Shown piece by piece: positions 1 through 8,825 of a stretch of DNA of 64,000 nt. The notes under the pieces are model-generated. The model saw only the letters and a program-made list of their open reading frames with translations. It had not been told where the DNA came from and made no database searches. The stretch spans positions 248,097 to 312,096 of the forward strand of contig NZ_KB903261.1 in assembly GCF_000379685.1 (NCBI RefSeq), in the 5' to 3' direction. Each line of letters starts with the position of its first letter. Within the stretch, counting starts at the first letter, position 1. This stretch comes from Catelliglobosispora koreensis DSM 44566. Lineage in GTDB: Bacteria > Actinomycetota > Actinomycetes > Mycobacteriales > Micromonosporaceae. The position numbers and the translations under genes are program-made.

Positions 1-435
1 GCCGGTGCCCAAGCCCTGCTCAAGCCGGGGCGTTACGCCGCGAAGGCGGCCCCGCTAGCCGAGCAGGTCGCGCCGCTGCTGCAGAAGGTCGACGAACGTC
101 TCCCCACCGAGGCCAAGACGCTGGTCCAGATCAATGGAGCAGTCCAGTTGGGGGCGGGCCTCATGCTGGCGACTGGCACGGCACCCCGGCCAGCGGCCGC
201 CATCCTCGCGGGGACCCTGCTCCCGGCCACTTTGGTGGGTCACCCGTTCTGGAAGATCAGCAATCCGATGGTCAAACGAGTCGAGCAGGTTCACTTCGCC
301 AAGAATCTCGGCCTTCTCGGCGGGCTGTTACTCGCCGCAGCCGACACCGCGGGCTCTCCCAGCATCGGATGGCGCACCAAACACGCGTTAGACCAGGCCA
401 GGCGAAAGGTGACGCAATCGGTCGCCACCCGTTAA
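1..435 (+). CDS. DoxX family membrane protein, 5' end outside the window
   Basis: The reading frame is open from the first base, so the N-terminus is missing. The visible part begins AGAQALLKPGRYAAKAA and runs about 144 residues to a TAA. It contains hydrophobic segments around INGAVQLGAGLMLATG and AAILAGTLLPATLVGHPFW, then KNLGLLGGLLLAAADT, which is the usual DoxX pattern of short helices with a conserved GHPFW-like turn. DoxX proteins are small inner-membrane proteins, in actinobacteria linked to redox stress, but no catalytic residue can be named here. The C-terminal tail is basic (TKHALDQARRKVTQ). The family call is good; the function is open. Confidence 0.75.
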   Translation, partial: AGAQALLKPGRYAAKAAPLAEQVAPLLQKVDERLPTEAKTLVQINGAVQLGAGLMLATGTAPRPAAAILAGTLLPATLVGHPFWKISNPMVKRVEQVHFAKNLGLLGGLLLAAADTAGSPSIGWRTKHALDQARRKVTQSVATR

Positions 436-566
436 CCCGATAGAAATGTCGCAAATGAATGTGGGAATCGACACGGTCGGGTAACACGGGAGGTAACGGC
501 GTGGTGGACCGTTCTAGGCTTACGGCCAAGGGGAACGGGACACAGACATTCGGAGGTATCGGCTCC

Positions 567-1949
567 ATGCCGGTTATCGGCGGGCGCAGACCCTCCAGGC
601 CATGGCGATTTCTCGCTCGCATCGGCATCGTCGCCGTGATCGCGTATGTGGCGTGGCGTGCCACACTCGCGTTCGGGCGTCCGTATGAGTTCTTCGATAT
701 GAAGATCTATCACGGTGCCGTGGTCTGGTGGACCCAAGGCGGCGAGCTGTACCAATTCGTCGCTCCACGAACGACGCTCGGGTTCACCTACCCCCCGTTC
801 GCCGCGCTGACCATGCTGCCGATGTCTGCGTTCTCCGCTGCCGACGCCAGCTGGATCAATGTCGTCTTTGGACTCGCCGCGCTGATGCTCGTGCTGTTCG
901 CGCTGCTTGGCCCCCTCGCACGCCGCGAAGGCTGGTCCCGCTGGGGCGCCGTCGCCATCGCTCTGCCGTTGTTCGCCGCGCTGGAGCCGGTCCGCGAAAG
1001 CCTCGGCTATGGCCAGGTCAACGTGCTGCTCTTCGGTCTGATCATGGCCGACCTCATCGCCTTGCGCCGCGGCTGGCGCTGGGCGGGTGTCGGCATTGGA
1101 CTCGCGACCGCCATCAAACTCACGCCAGCGCTGTTCATCATTTACTTGCTGCTCAGCAAGCAATGGCGAACAGCCGCCATGGCAACCGCCACCGCCGCGG
1201 GCGTCACTGTCTTAACCCATTTGGTGGTACCAAATGAGTCGTCCACCTATTGGGGAACCATCCTCTGGCAGACCGAACGCGTCGGTGCCGCTGACATGAC
1301 GCCGAACCAGTCACTGGCTGGTCTTCTCGCGCGCCTGCACGACACCACCCACGCGCCAACACTGCTGTGGATCAGCTTCATCCTGGTGATCCTCGCCGTC
1401 GGCATGTCCCGTGCCCGCAACGCCCACCAGGAGGGCGACGAGCTCACCGCCTTCACCCTCGTCGGCCTGACCGCCAACGTGATCAGCCCGATCTCGTGGT
1501 CACATCACCTGGTGTGGGTCATCCCGGCGATCGTCGCCCTGCTCGACCAGGCCATGCGCCGCCGCAACGCTTCCCGCGGCATCGCCGCCCGTGGTCGGGC
1601 CACGCCCGGGTTACGTGAGCCGATCTGGTTCCCCGCCCTAACCGGCGCGCGCCATTTCGCCGCGGCCGGAGCGCTGTATTTACTCTTCTTGCTGTCCCCG
1701 ATCTGGCCCTACGAGCATCAACTCCCCGCCGGCTCCCACTACGCCGACGGCCTCTTCGGCCTGCTCGCCGAAAGCTCGTTCGCGATCGCGCTCATCATGC
1801 TGGTCGCCATGCTCCCCAGCCGCCCAGGTGCCGAGCCAGCCTTCGGCCCCCGCTCCGTGCCCACGCCGACCTGGGCCACCCAGCCTCGCCAGCGCACCGC
1901 CGTCGCCAACCGCGAGTTCCCCGTAAACTCCCCGCGTGCTCCCCTCTGA
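567..1949 (+). CDS. GT87-type polyprenol-phosphate-dependent mannosyltransferase-like membrane protein
   Basis: About 460 residues with many hydrophobic helices. The first luminal loop carries FFDMKIYHGAVVWW followed by FTYPPFAAL, the D..xY..G...Y.YPP pattern of the GT87/DUF2029 family, which includes mycobacterial PimE. Such enzymes take mannose or arabinose from a lipid-linked donor outside the membrane. The start is uncertain: ATG 567 has GGAGGT nine bases upstream, but GTG 501 is also well placed behind GGGAGGT (488–494) and an ATG exists at 459. The first transmembrane helix (ARIGIVAVIAYVAW) is downstream of all three. The acceptor substrate cannot be read from the sequence. Confidence 0.8.
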   Translation: MPVIGGRRPSRPWRFLARIGIVAVIAYVAWRATLAFGRPYEFFDMKIYHGAVVWWTQGGELYQFVAPRTTLGFTYPPFAALTMLPMSAFSAADASWINVVFGLAALMLVLFALLGPLARREGWSRWGAVAIALPLFAALEPVRESLGYGQVNVLLFGLIMADLIALRRGWRWAGVGIGLATAIKLTPALFIIYLLLSKQWRTAAMATATAAGVTVLTHLVVPNESSTYWGTILWQTERVGAADMTPNQSLAGLLARLHDTTHAPTLLWISFILVILAVGMSRARNAHQEGDELTAFTLVGLTANVISPISWSHHLVWVIPAIVALLDQAMRRRNASRGIAARGRATPGLREPIWFPALTGARHFAAAGALYLLFLLSPIWPYEHQLPAGSHYADGLFGLLAESSFAIALIMLVAMLPSRPGAEPAFGPRSVPTPTWATQPRQRTAVANREFPVNSPRAPL

Positions 1950-1996
1950 TGATGCCTCTGGCCTGATTGTCGGTGGGTCGCGAGAGGATCTCGGCT

Positions 1997-2401
1997 ATGA
2001 CCGCGCTTAGTGACTCCGCCCGAAAGCTCATCGACGAAACCAGCATCGCCATCTTGGCCACGCTCAACCCAGACGGCAGCCCGCAAGGTTCCGTCGTGTG
2101 GGTCGGCCGTCGCGGAGACGACGTGGTCATCTCGTCGCAAGCCGGTCGGCGCAAAGAGCGCAACCTGCGCCGTGACCCGCGCGCCAGTCTGACCATTGTG
2201 GACGCGGCGGATCCGTCGCGTTATCTCGAAGTCCGCGGCACGGCCACGGTGTCCGTCGACGTCGGGCGACAGCTGGCCGTTGAGCTCGCGGAGAAATACG
2301 AAGGAGAAGGCGCCGGAGACGAATACCTGGCGCTACCGCCCGAGGACCTCCGCGTGACCATCACCTTGACCCCCAATCGCATCCTCGGCAGCGCCGCGTG
2401 A
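1997..2401 (+). CDS. PPOX-class F420/FMN-dependent oxidoreductase
   Basis: A 134-residue protein with the split-barrel flavin fold: IAILATLNPDGSPQGSVVW, then GRRKERNLRRDPRASLTIVD and YLEVRGTATVS. This is the pattern of small actinobacterial PPOX proteins that bind F420 or FMN. Proteins of this kind reduce small aromatic or quinone-like substrates; the substrate here is unknown. ATG 1997 is preferred over the upstream GTG-type start at 1967 because GAGAGGA (1982–1988) is eight bases ahead of it. Its 3' end overlaps the end of the convergent gene on the other strand by about 70 bases. Confidence 0.8.
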   Translation: MTALSDSARKLIDETSIAILATLNPDGSPQGSVVWVGRRGDDVVISSQAGRRKERNLRRDPRASLTIVDAADPSRYLEVRGTATVSVDVGRQLAVELAEKYEGEGAGDEYLALPPEDLRVTITLTPNRILGSAA

Positions 2402-3544
2402 CATCAAACAGGGTGCCCAGAAGGCGAAGGCGACGGGGTAGAGGAAGTAGCCGAAACGGGTCGCTGGCATGAGCAGGATGGCCGCGAGCAGGCCGACGGC
2501 GCAGATATAGGCGACCTGGCGCACGTCGGTCGGCCGCTTGCGTAGCAAGTAGACCCCGATCGCGGCGCCGCTCAGGAGCAGCAGGCCCAGCGCGATCGTC
2601 CGTCCACTTGGGACATGCCGCGCGAGCAGATAGCCGATCAACGGCGACGCGGCTGGCGACGTGACGAGACCGTGGCCGGTAGGGAAGCGGATCACGTTCT
2701 CGACCACGGCACCAGCGTTGATGAGCACCGAGGGCAGCAACGCGAGCACCGGAATGCCAATGGCACCAAGGAAATACTTGCGATGCAGCAGGTAGAACCC
2801 GAGCACAATCGCGACCGGCCACGCGAAGAGCTTCATCGCCGCAGCCGCACCGATCGCGACCCCCGCCCAGCCTGGCTTTTGCCGAGCGGCCAAAGCAAAC
2901 GCCAGCACGCACAAGCCAAGCACTGGCATATCGTCGCCACCGGTCGCCAACGTCAACGCGCACAAGGGAAGCACAGAAGACATCTGCAGCGCACGCACGA
3001 GACGGTCATGCGGCTGGAGCAGAAGATAGGCCCCCGCAAGCGTCGCCGCTGTCGCGATCGCGAACCACACCCGCGCGTCCGTCAGCACATAGTCGCCAAA
3101 AATCGCTTTAGGGAGCCCAAAAATCGCCATCGCCGGCTGGTACGGCGTGTAACCCAGCAACGGTTCCGGCAAAGCCGCGATCCCGGCACGATCTAGATAA
3201 GGAGTCCCGGTTTCGAGTAGCCGCCGCGCGCTCTCTTCAACAACAAAGACTTCTTCCTGGTACTCCCGGAGCCTGGCCAAAGCGATCAACGGAACGACGG
3301 CGACCGCGAGCCACGCGGTGACGGTCAGCCAGAGGCGCTGGCGAAACACGTAGACGAACAGTGCCGCGCCCGCATAGCCCCAGACGGCGATGCTCCCCCA
3401 CGTGCGGTGGGGCCCAAGGTTCGATGTCATGGCAGTGACCTGCGCGAACACTCCCGACAGGGCATAGAGCACAAGGTCCAGCAGCAACGTCACGCGTCCG
3501 AGTCTAGGGTTTGGCGCGCCAGGCCTCGCCGGTGTCGTCGTCAT
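2333..3544 (-). CDS. GT87-like (DUF2029) polytopic membrane glycosyltransferase
   Basis: A 403-residue membrane protein with about ten hydrophobic helices. An outer loop has VFVVEESARRLLETGTPYLD and LLGYTPYQPAMAIFG, resembling the GT87 donor-binding loop (Y.P.QP in place of YPP). TGGDDMPVLGL and AAAAMKLFAWP later in the chain match conserved segments of the same group. A C-fold glycosyltransferase acting outside the membrane on a cell-envelope glycan is the likely role. The ATG at 3544 overlaps the preceding gene by 41 bases; a GTG at 3493, 11 bases past the upstream stop, gives a more natural N-terminus starting in the first helix and may be the real start. Confidence 0.7.
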   Translation of the reverse strand: MTTTPARPGAPNPRLGRVTLLLDLVLYALSGVFAQVTAMTSNLGPHRTWGSIAVWGYAGAALFVYVFRQRLWLTVTAWLAVAVVPLIALARLREYQEEVFVVEESARRLLETGTPYLDRAGIAALPEPLLGYTPYQPAMAIFGLPKAIFGDYVLTDARVWFAIATAATLAGAYLLLQPHDRLVRALQMSSVLPLCALTLATGGDDMPVLGLCVLAFALAARQKPGWAGVAIGAAAAMKLFAWPVAIVLGFYLLHRKYFLGAIGIPVLALLPSVLINAGAVVENVIRFPTGHGLVTSPAASPLIGYLLARHVPSGRTIALGLLLLSGAAIGVYLLRKRPTDVRQVAYICAVGLLAAILLMPATRFGYFLYPVAFAFWAPCLMSRGAAEDAIGGQGDGHAEVLGR

Positions 3545-6041
3545 CGTTGTCTTCGGCAGCGCGCTCGGGGAGCTGGTCGCGCTGGGGGAACTCGATGACG
3601 GAGCCGGGCTCGTGCATGGGTTTGCCGAGCTTGGGCGGCAGCTGAAGGATGTTCTCCAGCGGCATCGGCTTGGCGAAGAGGTGACCTTGCGCGGCGGTGC
3701 AGCCGAGCTCCCATAGCTTGCGGCGCTGGCTTTCTGTCTCCACGCCTTCGGCTACGACGAGGAGCCCGAGGCCGCGAGCTAGCTCCACGGTGGACCGGAC
3801 TACAGCTGCCGAGCTGGGCTTGTCTTCCATTTCCCACACAAACGACAGGTCGATCTTCAGTTCCTGAACGGTCGGGATCCGCGGCAGAACCGATAGCGAA
3901 GAGAAGCCGGTGCCGAAGTCGTCGAGAGCGAGGCGGCAGCCGAGCTCGCGCAACTCGGCGAGCACCTTGTCGACCACTTCGAGCTGGCTCAAGGTCCGTG
4001 ACTCGGTCAGTTCCAGGATCAAGTCAGGGCCGGTCAGACCGTGGTCGTTGAGGCGCGCCTGAACAAGCACGGGAAGCCGGCGGTCGAGCAGGCTGCGGGG
4101 CGAAATGTTCACGGCTACCGGGAAGCGCATGCCTGCGGCATGCCACTGCTTCGCGGCCGACAGCGCCTGGTCGAGCACGGCATCGGTGAAGGCGGTCAGC
4201 AGGCCGGAGCGTTCGATCGGTTCGAGGAAGCTGCGCGGGTCGACCTTGCCCTTGTCGGGCCGGTTCCACCGGGCGAGGGCCTCAGCCGCGATGATCGTGC
4301 CGTCGACGAGGTTCACGATCGGCTGGTACTCGAGCGTGAACTCTTTATCTGCCACCGCCTGCGGCAAGAGTCCCGCGACTTCCAGTCCGGCCGGGTCGGC
4401 GCTGTCGTTATCGGGGTCGTATTGCGTGACCGGAACGTTGGCCCGCTTCGCTTGGTACATCGCCACGTCAGCACGGCGCATCAGCTCGACGAACCCGCCA
4501 AGGTTCGGGGCCATCGCGATGCCGGAGCTGGCCGAGATGGTCAGCGGCATTCCGTTGACCTCAATGGGTTCCCGCAACACGGCGATCAGTGCGGCAGCCC
4601 GGAACATCGCCAATGCAGGTGACGCGAGCGACCGGTAAAGCACGGCGAACTCGTCCCCGCCGAGCCGTGTCACGAGGGCGTCCTCGCCCGCGGCGGCCTT
4701 CAGCCGGTGCGCGACCGCGATCAGAACCTTGTCGCCAGCCGAGTGCCCGAGAGCATCGTTGATGTCTTTGAAGTGGTTCAAGTCCAGCAGCAGCAAACCC
4801 GCCGTGCCCTGATGCTCATTGTGTTGCGCCATTACTTCGGCGCCCTCGGTGGCCAGCATGCGGCGGTTTGGCAGCCCAGTCAACGCGTCATGCATCGCGT
4901 CGTGCTCGTGCTTGCCGGCCAGTTGCTCCAGCTGGTTATAAGAGGCCGCGTTCCGGATCGCCGTCGTCAAAGCCCCCGCGAACGTCCTGAGCGTAAAGTT
5001 CTCCCGCTCGGAAAGGCTTACCGGGGAACGGAAACGCAGCCGCAATTCACCGATGCGCGATTCGTCGACATCTGCGATGAGCTGCACGATCGCTGTTGTC
5101 GTCGGGTCGTAACCCTTGCGATCTGGCGGACCGTAGTAGGTGACTTCGTCGCGTGTGCCGCGAATCAGCAGGTTAACGCCGTCAACCCAGGTCTCCACCT
5201 CGACCTGATCAACAGAGAAGAGTGTCGATCCTTTGTTGACTGCCGTCTGGAGAACGGCTTCCATCTGCACGACGTTGAAGGCGTCTGTGGCCTGAGCGAG
5301 CTGCTCCCACGCTTCCCGTTCGGCTCTTGACCGAAGACGGCCCTGGTGCGTGACATGTAGGCCAAGCGCCAGCGGAGCGATCGCGATCAGCAGCATCGGC
5401 TCCTGCTCGAGCACGAACAAGGCAAGGGCGGCTACACCAAAACGAACGAGGTTAAATCCCCAGCGAATGTCGATATCAGACAGATAAAGCTCGCGGATGC
5501 TGGTTCTGGTGACGATGGCGAAAAGCGGCATCGACACAAGCTCGTCAGTCAAGGTCAGCGCGACGAACGCGATCGCGTAAGGAATGAGGTCTTGAAGGCT
5601 ATCGAGTTCGTGTCGGCCGACGAGCTCAAGCGCGATGACGGCAGCGGCGGCAACCAGTGTGTTCTGAGCGACCGAGAAGATCGTCTTAATAGGACCCAGG
5701 CGCTGTTTCAGTTTCACGATCAGAACGCCGGCGAAAACCACGAGGACGGCGACTGGGGCGGGAACCAGGAAAGCCGCCACCAAAATGGCGACCTCCATCC
5801 ACGTCATGGCGACCAATGTGGACCGGACGCGAACCCGGACATAGATCAACATTGAAACGATGACGAGAAGAACGAGTGCGCCCAGTGAAAGCCAGCTGAC
5901 CTCGGGAGGCTGCCGAACGACCATCGTTATCGATGTGACCAGGACGGCGAATGCAAAAACGCCGACGAGACCGACATGCCGTTTGATGGCTTTATCGGTC
6001 TCGGTCCCGTCGTTTCTGGGCTTCGGCTTGGCTGATGTCAC
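3504..6041 (-). CDS. Membrane-bound GGDEF–EAL protein (cyclic di-GMP turnover)
   Basis: 845 residues, GTG start with CGGAG upstream. Residues 20–230 hold six to eight transmembrane helices; 240–370 resemble a GAF-type sensor. The GGDEF domain begins near DALTGLPNRR (385) and has an intact GGDEF at 461–465, so diguanylate cyclase activity is possible. No RxxD product-inhibition site is present just before it. The EAL domain has an intact AEALARW (586–592), ELTES and DDFGTGFSSL (about 707), then AEGVETE, so phosphodiesterase residues also look intact. Such dual proteins set c-di-GMP levels that control development in actinomycetes. Which activity dominates cannot be told. An acidic tail (EDNDDDDTGE) follows the EAL domain. 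Confidence 0.92.
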   Translation of the reverse strand: MTSAKPKPRNDGTETDKAIKRHVGLVGVFAFAVLVTSITMVVRQPPEVSWLSLGALVLLVIVSMLIYVRVRVRSTLVAMTWMEVAILVAAFLVPAPVAVLVVFAGVLIVKLKQRLGPIKTIFSVAQNTLVAAAAVIALELVGRHELDSLQDLIPYAIAFVALTLTDELVSMPLFAIVTRTSIRELYLSDIDIRWGFNLVRFGVAALALFVLEQEPMLLIAIAPLALGLHVTHQGRLRSRAEREAWEQLAQATDAFNVVQMEAVLQTAVNKGSTLFSVDQVEVETWVDGVNLLIRGTRDEVTYYGPPDRKGYDPTTTAIVQLIADVDESRIGELRLRFRSPVSLSERENFTLRTFAGALTTAIRNAASYNQLEQLAGKHEHDAMHDALTGLPNRRMLATEGAEVMAQHNEHQGTAGLLLLDLNHFKDINDALGHSAGDKVLIAVAHRLKAAAGEDALVTRLGGDEFAVLYRSLASPALAMFRAAALIAVLREPIEVNGMPLTISASSGIAMAPNLGGFVELMRRADVAMYQAKRANVPVTQYDPDNDSADPAGLEVAGLLPQAVADKEFTLEYQPIVNLVDGTIIAAEALARWNRPDKGKVDPRSFLEPIERSGLLTAFTDAVLDQALSAAKQWHAAGMRFPVAVNISPRSLLDRRLPVLVQARLNDHGLTGPDLILELTESRTLSQLEVVDKVLAELRELGCRLALDDFGTGFSSLSVLPRIPTVQELKIDLSFVWEMEDKPSSAAVVRSTVELARGLGLLVVAEGVETESQRRKLWELGCTAAQGHLFAKPMPLENILQLPPKLGKPMHEPGSVIEFPQRDQLPERAAEDNDDDDTGEAWRAKP

Positions 6042-6293
6042 CCGGGCTACTCCGTTGATAACGGTCAGTCGCCCGTCAGCCTAGGGCAAGTTCAGTGCCA
6101 ATCAAACACGCGCATTTGGGCCTCCTCCATAGCGCTTGCGAACTTCTGTGGAGGAGCGTACGTTTGCCACCGGCGATTTAACACGGTCTGTTTATAATAC
6201 AGACGAGATAGGCGAATTGTCACTCAATGTGACCGTTCGCCTACTCGCTGTGTCTACATTTAGTGTCCCGGGAGCGGAAGCTAGGCTCATGTC
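6042..6293. promoter_or_regulatory. Divergent intergenic region between the GGDEF–EAL gene and moaC
   Basis: About 250 bases, more AT-rich than its surroundings, holding the promoters of two divergent genes. A TATAAT (6193–6198) faces moaC and sits inside a short inverted repeat (see the separate entry). No riboswitch was recognised; in particular I did not find a convincing molybdenum-cofactor aptamer fold by eye. Confidence 0.5.
6186..6204. promoter_or_regulatory. Inverted repeat overlapping the probable -10 box of moaC
   Basis: GTCTGT (6186–6191) and ACAGAC (6199–6204) are perfect complements separated by seven bases that contain most of a TATAAT. A symmetric site lying on a -10 box is the normal place for a repressor dimer. 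No clear -35 was found at the right distance. The regulator is unknown. Confidence 0.4.
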
Positions 6294-6794
6294 GTGGCGC
6301 CTACTTCTGCCGAGCCGATCGGCCCTAAGCGACTGACCCATCTGGACGATAAAGGCGCAGCGAAGATGGTCGATGTCACAGCTAAGGCTGCGACCTCGCG
6401 TTATGCACTCGCTGCCGGAGAAGTGCATACCACTCCCGAAGTCGTGGAACTCCTAAGTGGAGAGGGGGTGCCAAAGGGTGACGCATTAGGGGTAGCACGG
6501 GTTGCTGGCATTATGGCCGCAAAACGTACCCCCGATCTGGTTCCGTTATGCCATCCGATCGCTATCCATGGCGTAACGGTTGACCTGTCCCTGGCCGGCG
6601 ACAAGATCTTGATCGAGGCAGGCGTGAGAACCGCCGATCGCACCGGCGTGGAAATGGAAGCGCTAACAAGCGTCGCCGTGACCGGCTTGACGCTCATCGA
6701 CATGATCAAGGCGGTCGATCCGGCGGCGTCCATACATAACGTCAGGGTGCTGCGCAAAGAAGGCGGCAAAACCGGTACGTGGGAGCGGCCATGA
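6294..6794 (+). CDS. moaC: MoaC, cyclic pyranopterin monophosphate synthase
   Basis: 166 residues with a GTG start. Conserved blocks of MoaC are present: LTHLDDKGAAKMVDVTAKAAT, RVAGIMAAKRTPDLVPLCHPI, GVEMEALTSVAVTGLTLIDMIKA and a C-terminal KEGGKTG. MoaC converts the MoaA product (3',8-cyclo-GTP) to cyclic pyranopterin monophosphate in molybdenum cofactor synthesis. The CHP and K..GGK motifs carry the active-site His and Lys residues. It is the first gene of a chain with ATGA overlaps. moaA and moaD, needed for the same pathway, are not in the window. Confidence 0.96.
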   Translation: MAPTSAEPIGPKRLTHLDDKGAAKMVDVTAKAATSRYALAAGEVHTTPEVVELLSGEGVPKGDALGVARVAGIMAAKRTPDLVPLCHPIAIHGVTVDLSLAGDKILIEAGVRTADRTGVEMEALTSVAVTGLTLIDMIKAVDPAASIHNVRVLRKEGGKTGTWERP

Positions 6795-7252
6795 AAGCGG
6801 TCGTGATCGTCGCGTCGAACCGGGCGGCGGCGGGGGTGTACGAGGACACGGGCGGTCCACTGCTCGTCAAGGGACTGCAGGAGCTCGGCTGCGAAGACGT
6901 CACCAAAGTCGTGGTCCCCGATGGCGAACCCGTCAAAGAAGCGCTGCAAAACGCGCTCAAGCAAAAGCCTGACGTCATCGTTACCACCGGCGGCACCGGG
7001 ATCAACCCGACTGACCGCACGCCTGACATGACAAAGCAGGTGCTCGATTACGAAGTGCCCGGCATCGCCGAAGCTATCCGGCGCAGGGGCAAGACCCCAC
7101 TGGCAGCCCTGTCGCGTGCCACCGCCGGAGTAAAAGACAAAACACTCATCGTCAACCTCCCCGGTTCCACTGGCGGAATCAAGGACGGTCTCACCGTGCT
7201 GGCAGACTTACTGAAGCACGCTGTTGATCAGCTGAAAGGTGGCGACCACTGA
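6791..7252 (+). CDS. mog: MogA/MoaB-type molybdopterin adenylyltransferase
   Basis: About 153 residues from ATG 6791, which overlaps the moaC stop as ATGA. The fold signature VTTGGTGINPTDRTPD and the loop VNLPGSTGGIKDGL are those of MoaB/Mog proteins, which adenylylate molybdopterin before metal insertion. Whether the ortholog is called mog or moaB differs between genomes; the reaction is the same. Translation is very likely coupled to moaC and to moeA, which starts at the overlapping TGATG. Confidence 0.93.
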   Translation: MKAVVIVASNRAAAGVYEDTGGPLLVKGLQELGCEDVTKVVVPDGEPVKEALQNALKQKPDVIVTTGGTGINPTDRTPDMTKQVLDYEVPGIAEAIRRRGKTPLAALSRATAGVKDKTLIVNLPGSTGGIKDGLTVLADLLKHAVDQLKGGDH

Positions 7253-8421
7253 TGCCCATGGACTGGCGGGAAGCCCGCAAGACGGTCTACGAGGCGGGAC
7301 GAAGGGCACAACTGCCACCCACAACGGTGCCGCTCAACGAAGCCGACGGTCTGACGCTGGCCGAGCCGCTGACGCCGCGAACGGATCTGCCCGCCTTCCC
7401 GACGTCCAGTGTGGACGGCTGGGCGCTGCGTGGCGTTGGGCCGTGGCGCATCACGGGCAAAGTGCTCGCGGGGCAAACCGCGGCGCCACTGACCGAGGAC
7501 GGCACCGCCGCCGAAATCGCCACGGGCGCGATGGTGCCAGAGGGCACCGACACGATCTTGCGCATAGAGCACTCCACTGTGGACGGTGACCTCGTCAGCG
7601 GCACGGCTAAGGAACTCAAGGAGTGGCGCGAGCCGGGCGAAGAAGCTCACGCGGGCGAGGAGCTTTTCCCGGCGGGGACACCGGTTACGCCCGGGCTCAT
7701 CGGGCTCGCCGCATCCTGCGGATACGACGAACTCACGGTCACCCGCAAGCCCAAGGTCGCCCTGCTGATCTTTGGCGACGAACTGCTGACGTCAGGCAAG
7801 CCTGGCGACGGGCGGGTGCGCGATGCCCTTGGCCCGGCTATGCCAGCATTTTTGACCAGGCTGGGCGCTCACGTCGTACACATCGAAGGTCCTGTGGAAG
7901 ACACCCTCGACGCACATGTCGCCGGGCTGCGGGCCGCGCTCGACGCGGACCTCATCTGCACCACAGGCGGCACCATGCATGGTCCGGTGGATCATCTGCA
8001 TCCCGCGCTGAAGGCGATTGGCGCGGAATACGTGGTCAACACAGTGGCTGTGCGGCCGGGGTTCCCGATGCTGGTGGCCTCTGTCCAACATGGAGGAAAG
8101 ACCACATTCATCGCAGGTCTACCTGGCAATCCCCAGTCGGCCGTCGTCGCTCTCGTCTCGCTTGTCGTGCCGCTGCTGGCCGGCCTGACCGGGGCCGAAG
8201 AGCCGATGCCGTCGCCGGTCACCCTCGCCGGTCCCGTTGCGGGCCGTGGTGATTTCACCCATTTATCGCTGGTACGCCGTCAGCACGCCGGCTGGGTGCC
8301 CGCGACGCACGTGGGCTCATCGATGCTGCGGGGCCTCGCGAGCGCTGAGGGCTTTGCCGTGATCCCGCCGCATAGCCAGGGTCTTCCCGGGCAGCAGGCC
8401 GATTTCCTGGAGTTGCCATGA
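7252..8421 (+). CDS. moeA: MoeA, molybdopterin molybdenumtransferase
   Basis: 389 residues. The MoeA pattern runs in order: N-terminal linker, FPTSSVDGWALR (the S.MDGYA motif), IATGAMVPEGTDTILRIE, then the MPT-binding domain with IFGDELLTSG, TTGGTMHGPVDHLHPALK and GLPGNPQSAVVALVSLVVP, and a short C-terminal barrel. It inserts molybdate into adenylylated molybdopterin. The start may be ATG 7252 (overlapping the mog stop) or ATG 7258, which gives MDWREARKTVYEAG. It ends in an ATGA overlap with moaE. Confidence 0.95.
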   Translation: MPMDWREARKTVYEAGRRAQLPPTTVPLNEADGLTLAEPLTPRTDLPAFPTSSVDGWALRGVGPWRITGKVLAGQTAAPLTEDGTAAEIATGAMVPEGTDTILRIEHSTVDGDLVSGTAKELKEWREPGEEAHAGEELFPAGTPVTPGLIGLAASCGYDELTVTRKPKVALLIFGDELLTSGKPGDGRVRDALGPAMPAFLTRLGAHVVHIEGPVEDTLDAHVAGLRAALDADLICTTGGTMHGPVDHLHPALKAIGAEYVVNTVAVRPGFPMLVASVQHGGKTTFIAGLPGNPQSAVVALVSLVVPLLAGLTGAEEPMPSPVTLAGPVAGRGDFTHLSLVRRQHAGWVPATHVGSSMLRGLASAEGFAVIPPHSQGLPGQQADFLELP

Positions 8422-8825
8422 TTAGCGTGACCACAGATCCGTTAGATGTCACCGCACACGAGGCCGCTGTCTCTGTCCCGCAGGCGGGTGCGGTCGTGAG
8501 CTTCGCCGGGGTGGTCCGCGATCACGACCATGGGCGTGGCGTGGAATCCCTGACCTACGAAGCACATCCGTCAGCTGAAGACGTGTTGCGTGAAGTAGTC
8601 GAAGAAATCGCCGCGGACCCCGACGTCTATGCGATCTCCGTGTCGCATCGTCATGGCCCGCTCAAAATCGGCGATGTCGCCTTGGCCGCAGCCGTTTCCA
8701 CCGCACACCGTGCCGCGGCGTTCGCCGCCTGTGCGCGTCTCGTCGACACGGTCAAGCAACGGCTGCCGATCTGGAAGCACCAGGTCTTCACCGACGGCAC
8801 CGACGAATGGGTCAACTGCCCGTGA
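8418..8825 (+). CDS. moaE: MoaE, molybdopterin synthase catalytic subunit
   Basis: 135 residues, ATGA overlap with moeA. The family blocks are clear: GAVVSFAGVVRDHDHGRGVESLTYEAH near the N-terminus, SVSHRHGPLKIGDVALAAAVS and the C-terminal LPIWKHQVFTDGTDEWVNCP with the catalytic lysine region WK. MoaE transfers sulfur from thiocarboxylated MoaD to the precursor. Its MoaD partner must be encoded elsewhere. Confidence 0.95.
   Translation: MISVTTDPLDVTAHEAAVSVPQAGAVVSFAGVVRDHDHGRGVESLTYEAHPSAEDVLREVVEEIAADPDVYAISVSHRHGPLKIGDVALAAAVSTAHRAAAFAACARLVDTVKQRLPIWKHQVFTDGTDEWVNCP

Noticed and set aside
6136-6336. 66-codon plus-strand frame ahead of moaC
   Set aside because: It runs through the promoter and into moaC in another frame, with no ribosome-binding site.
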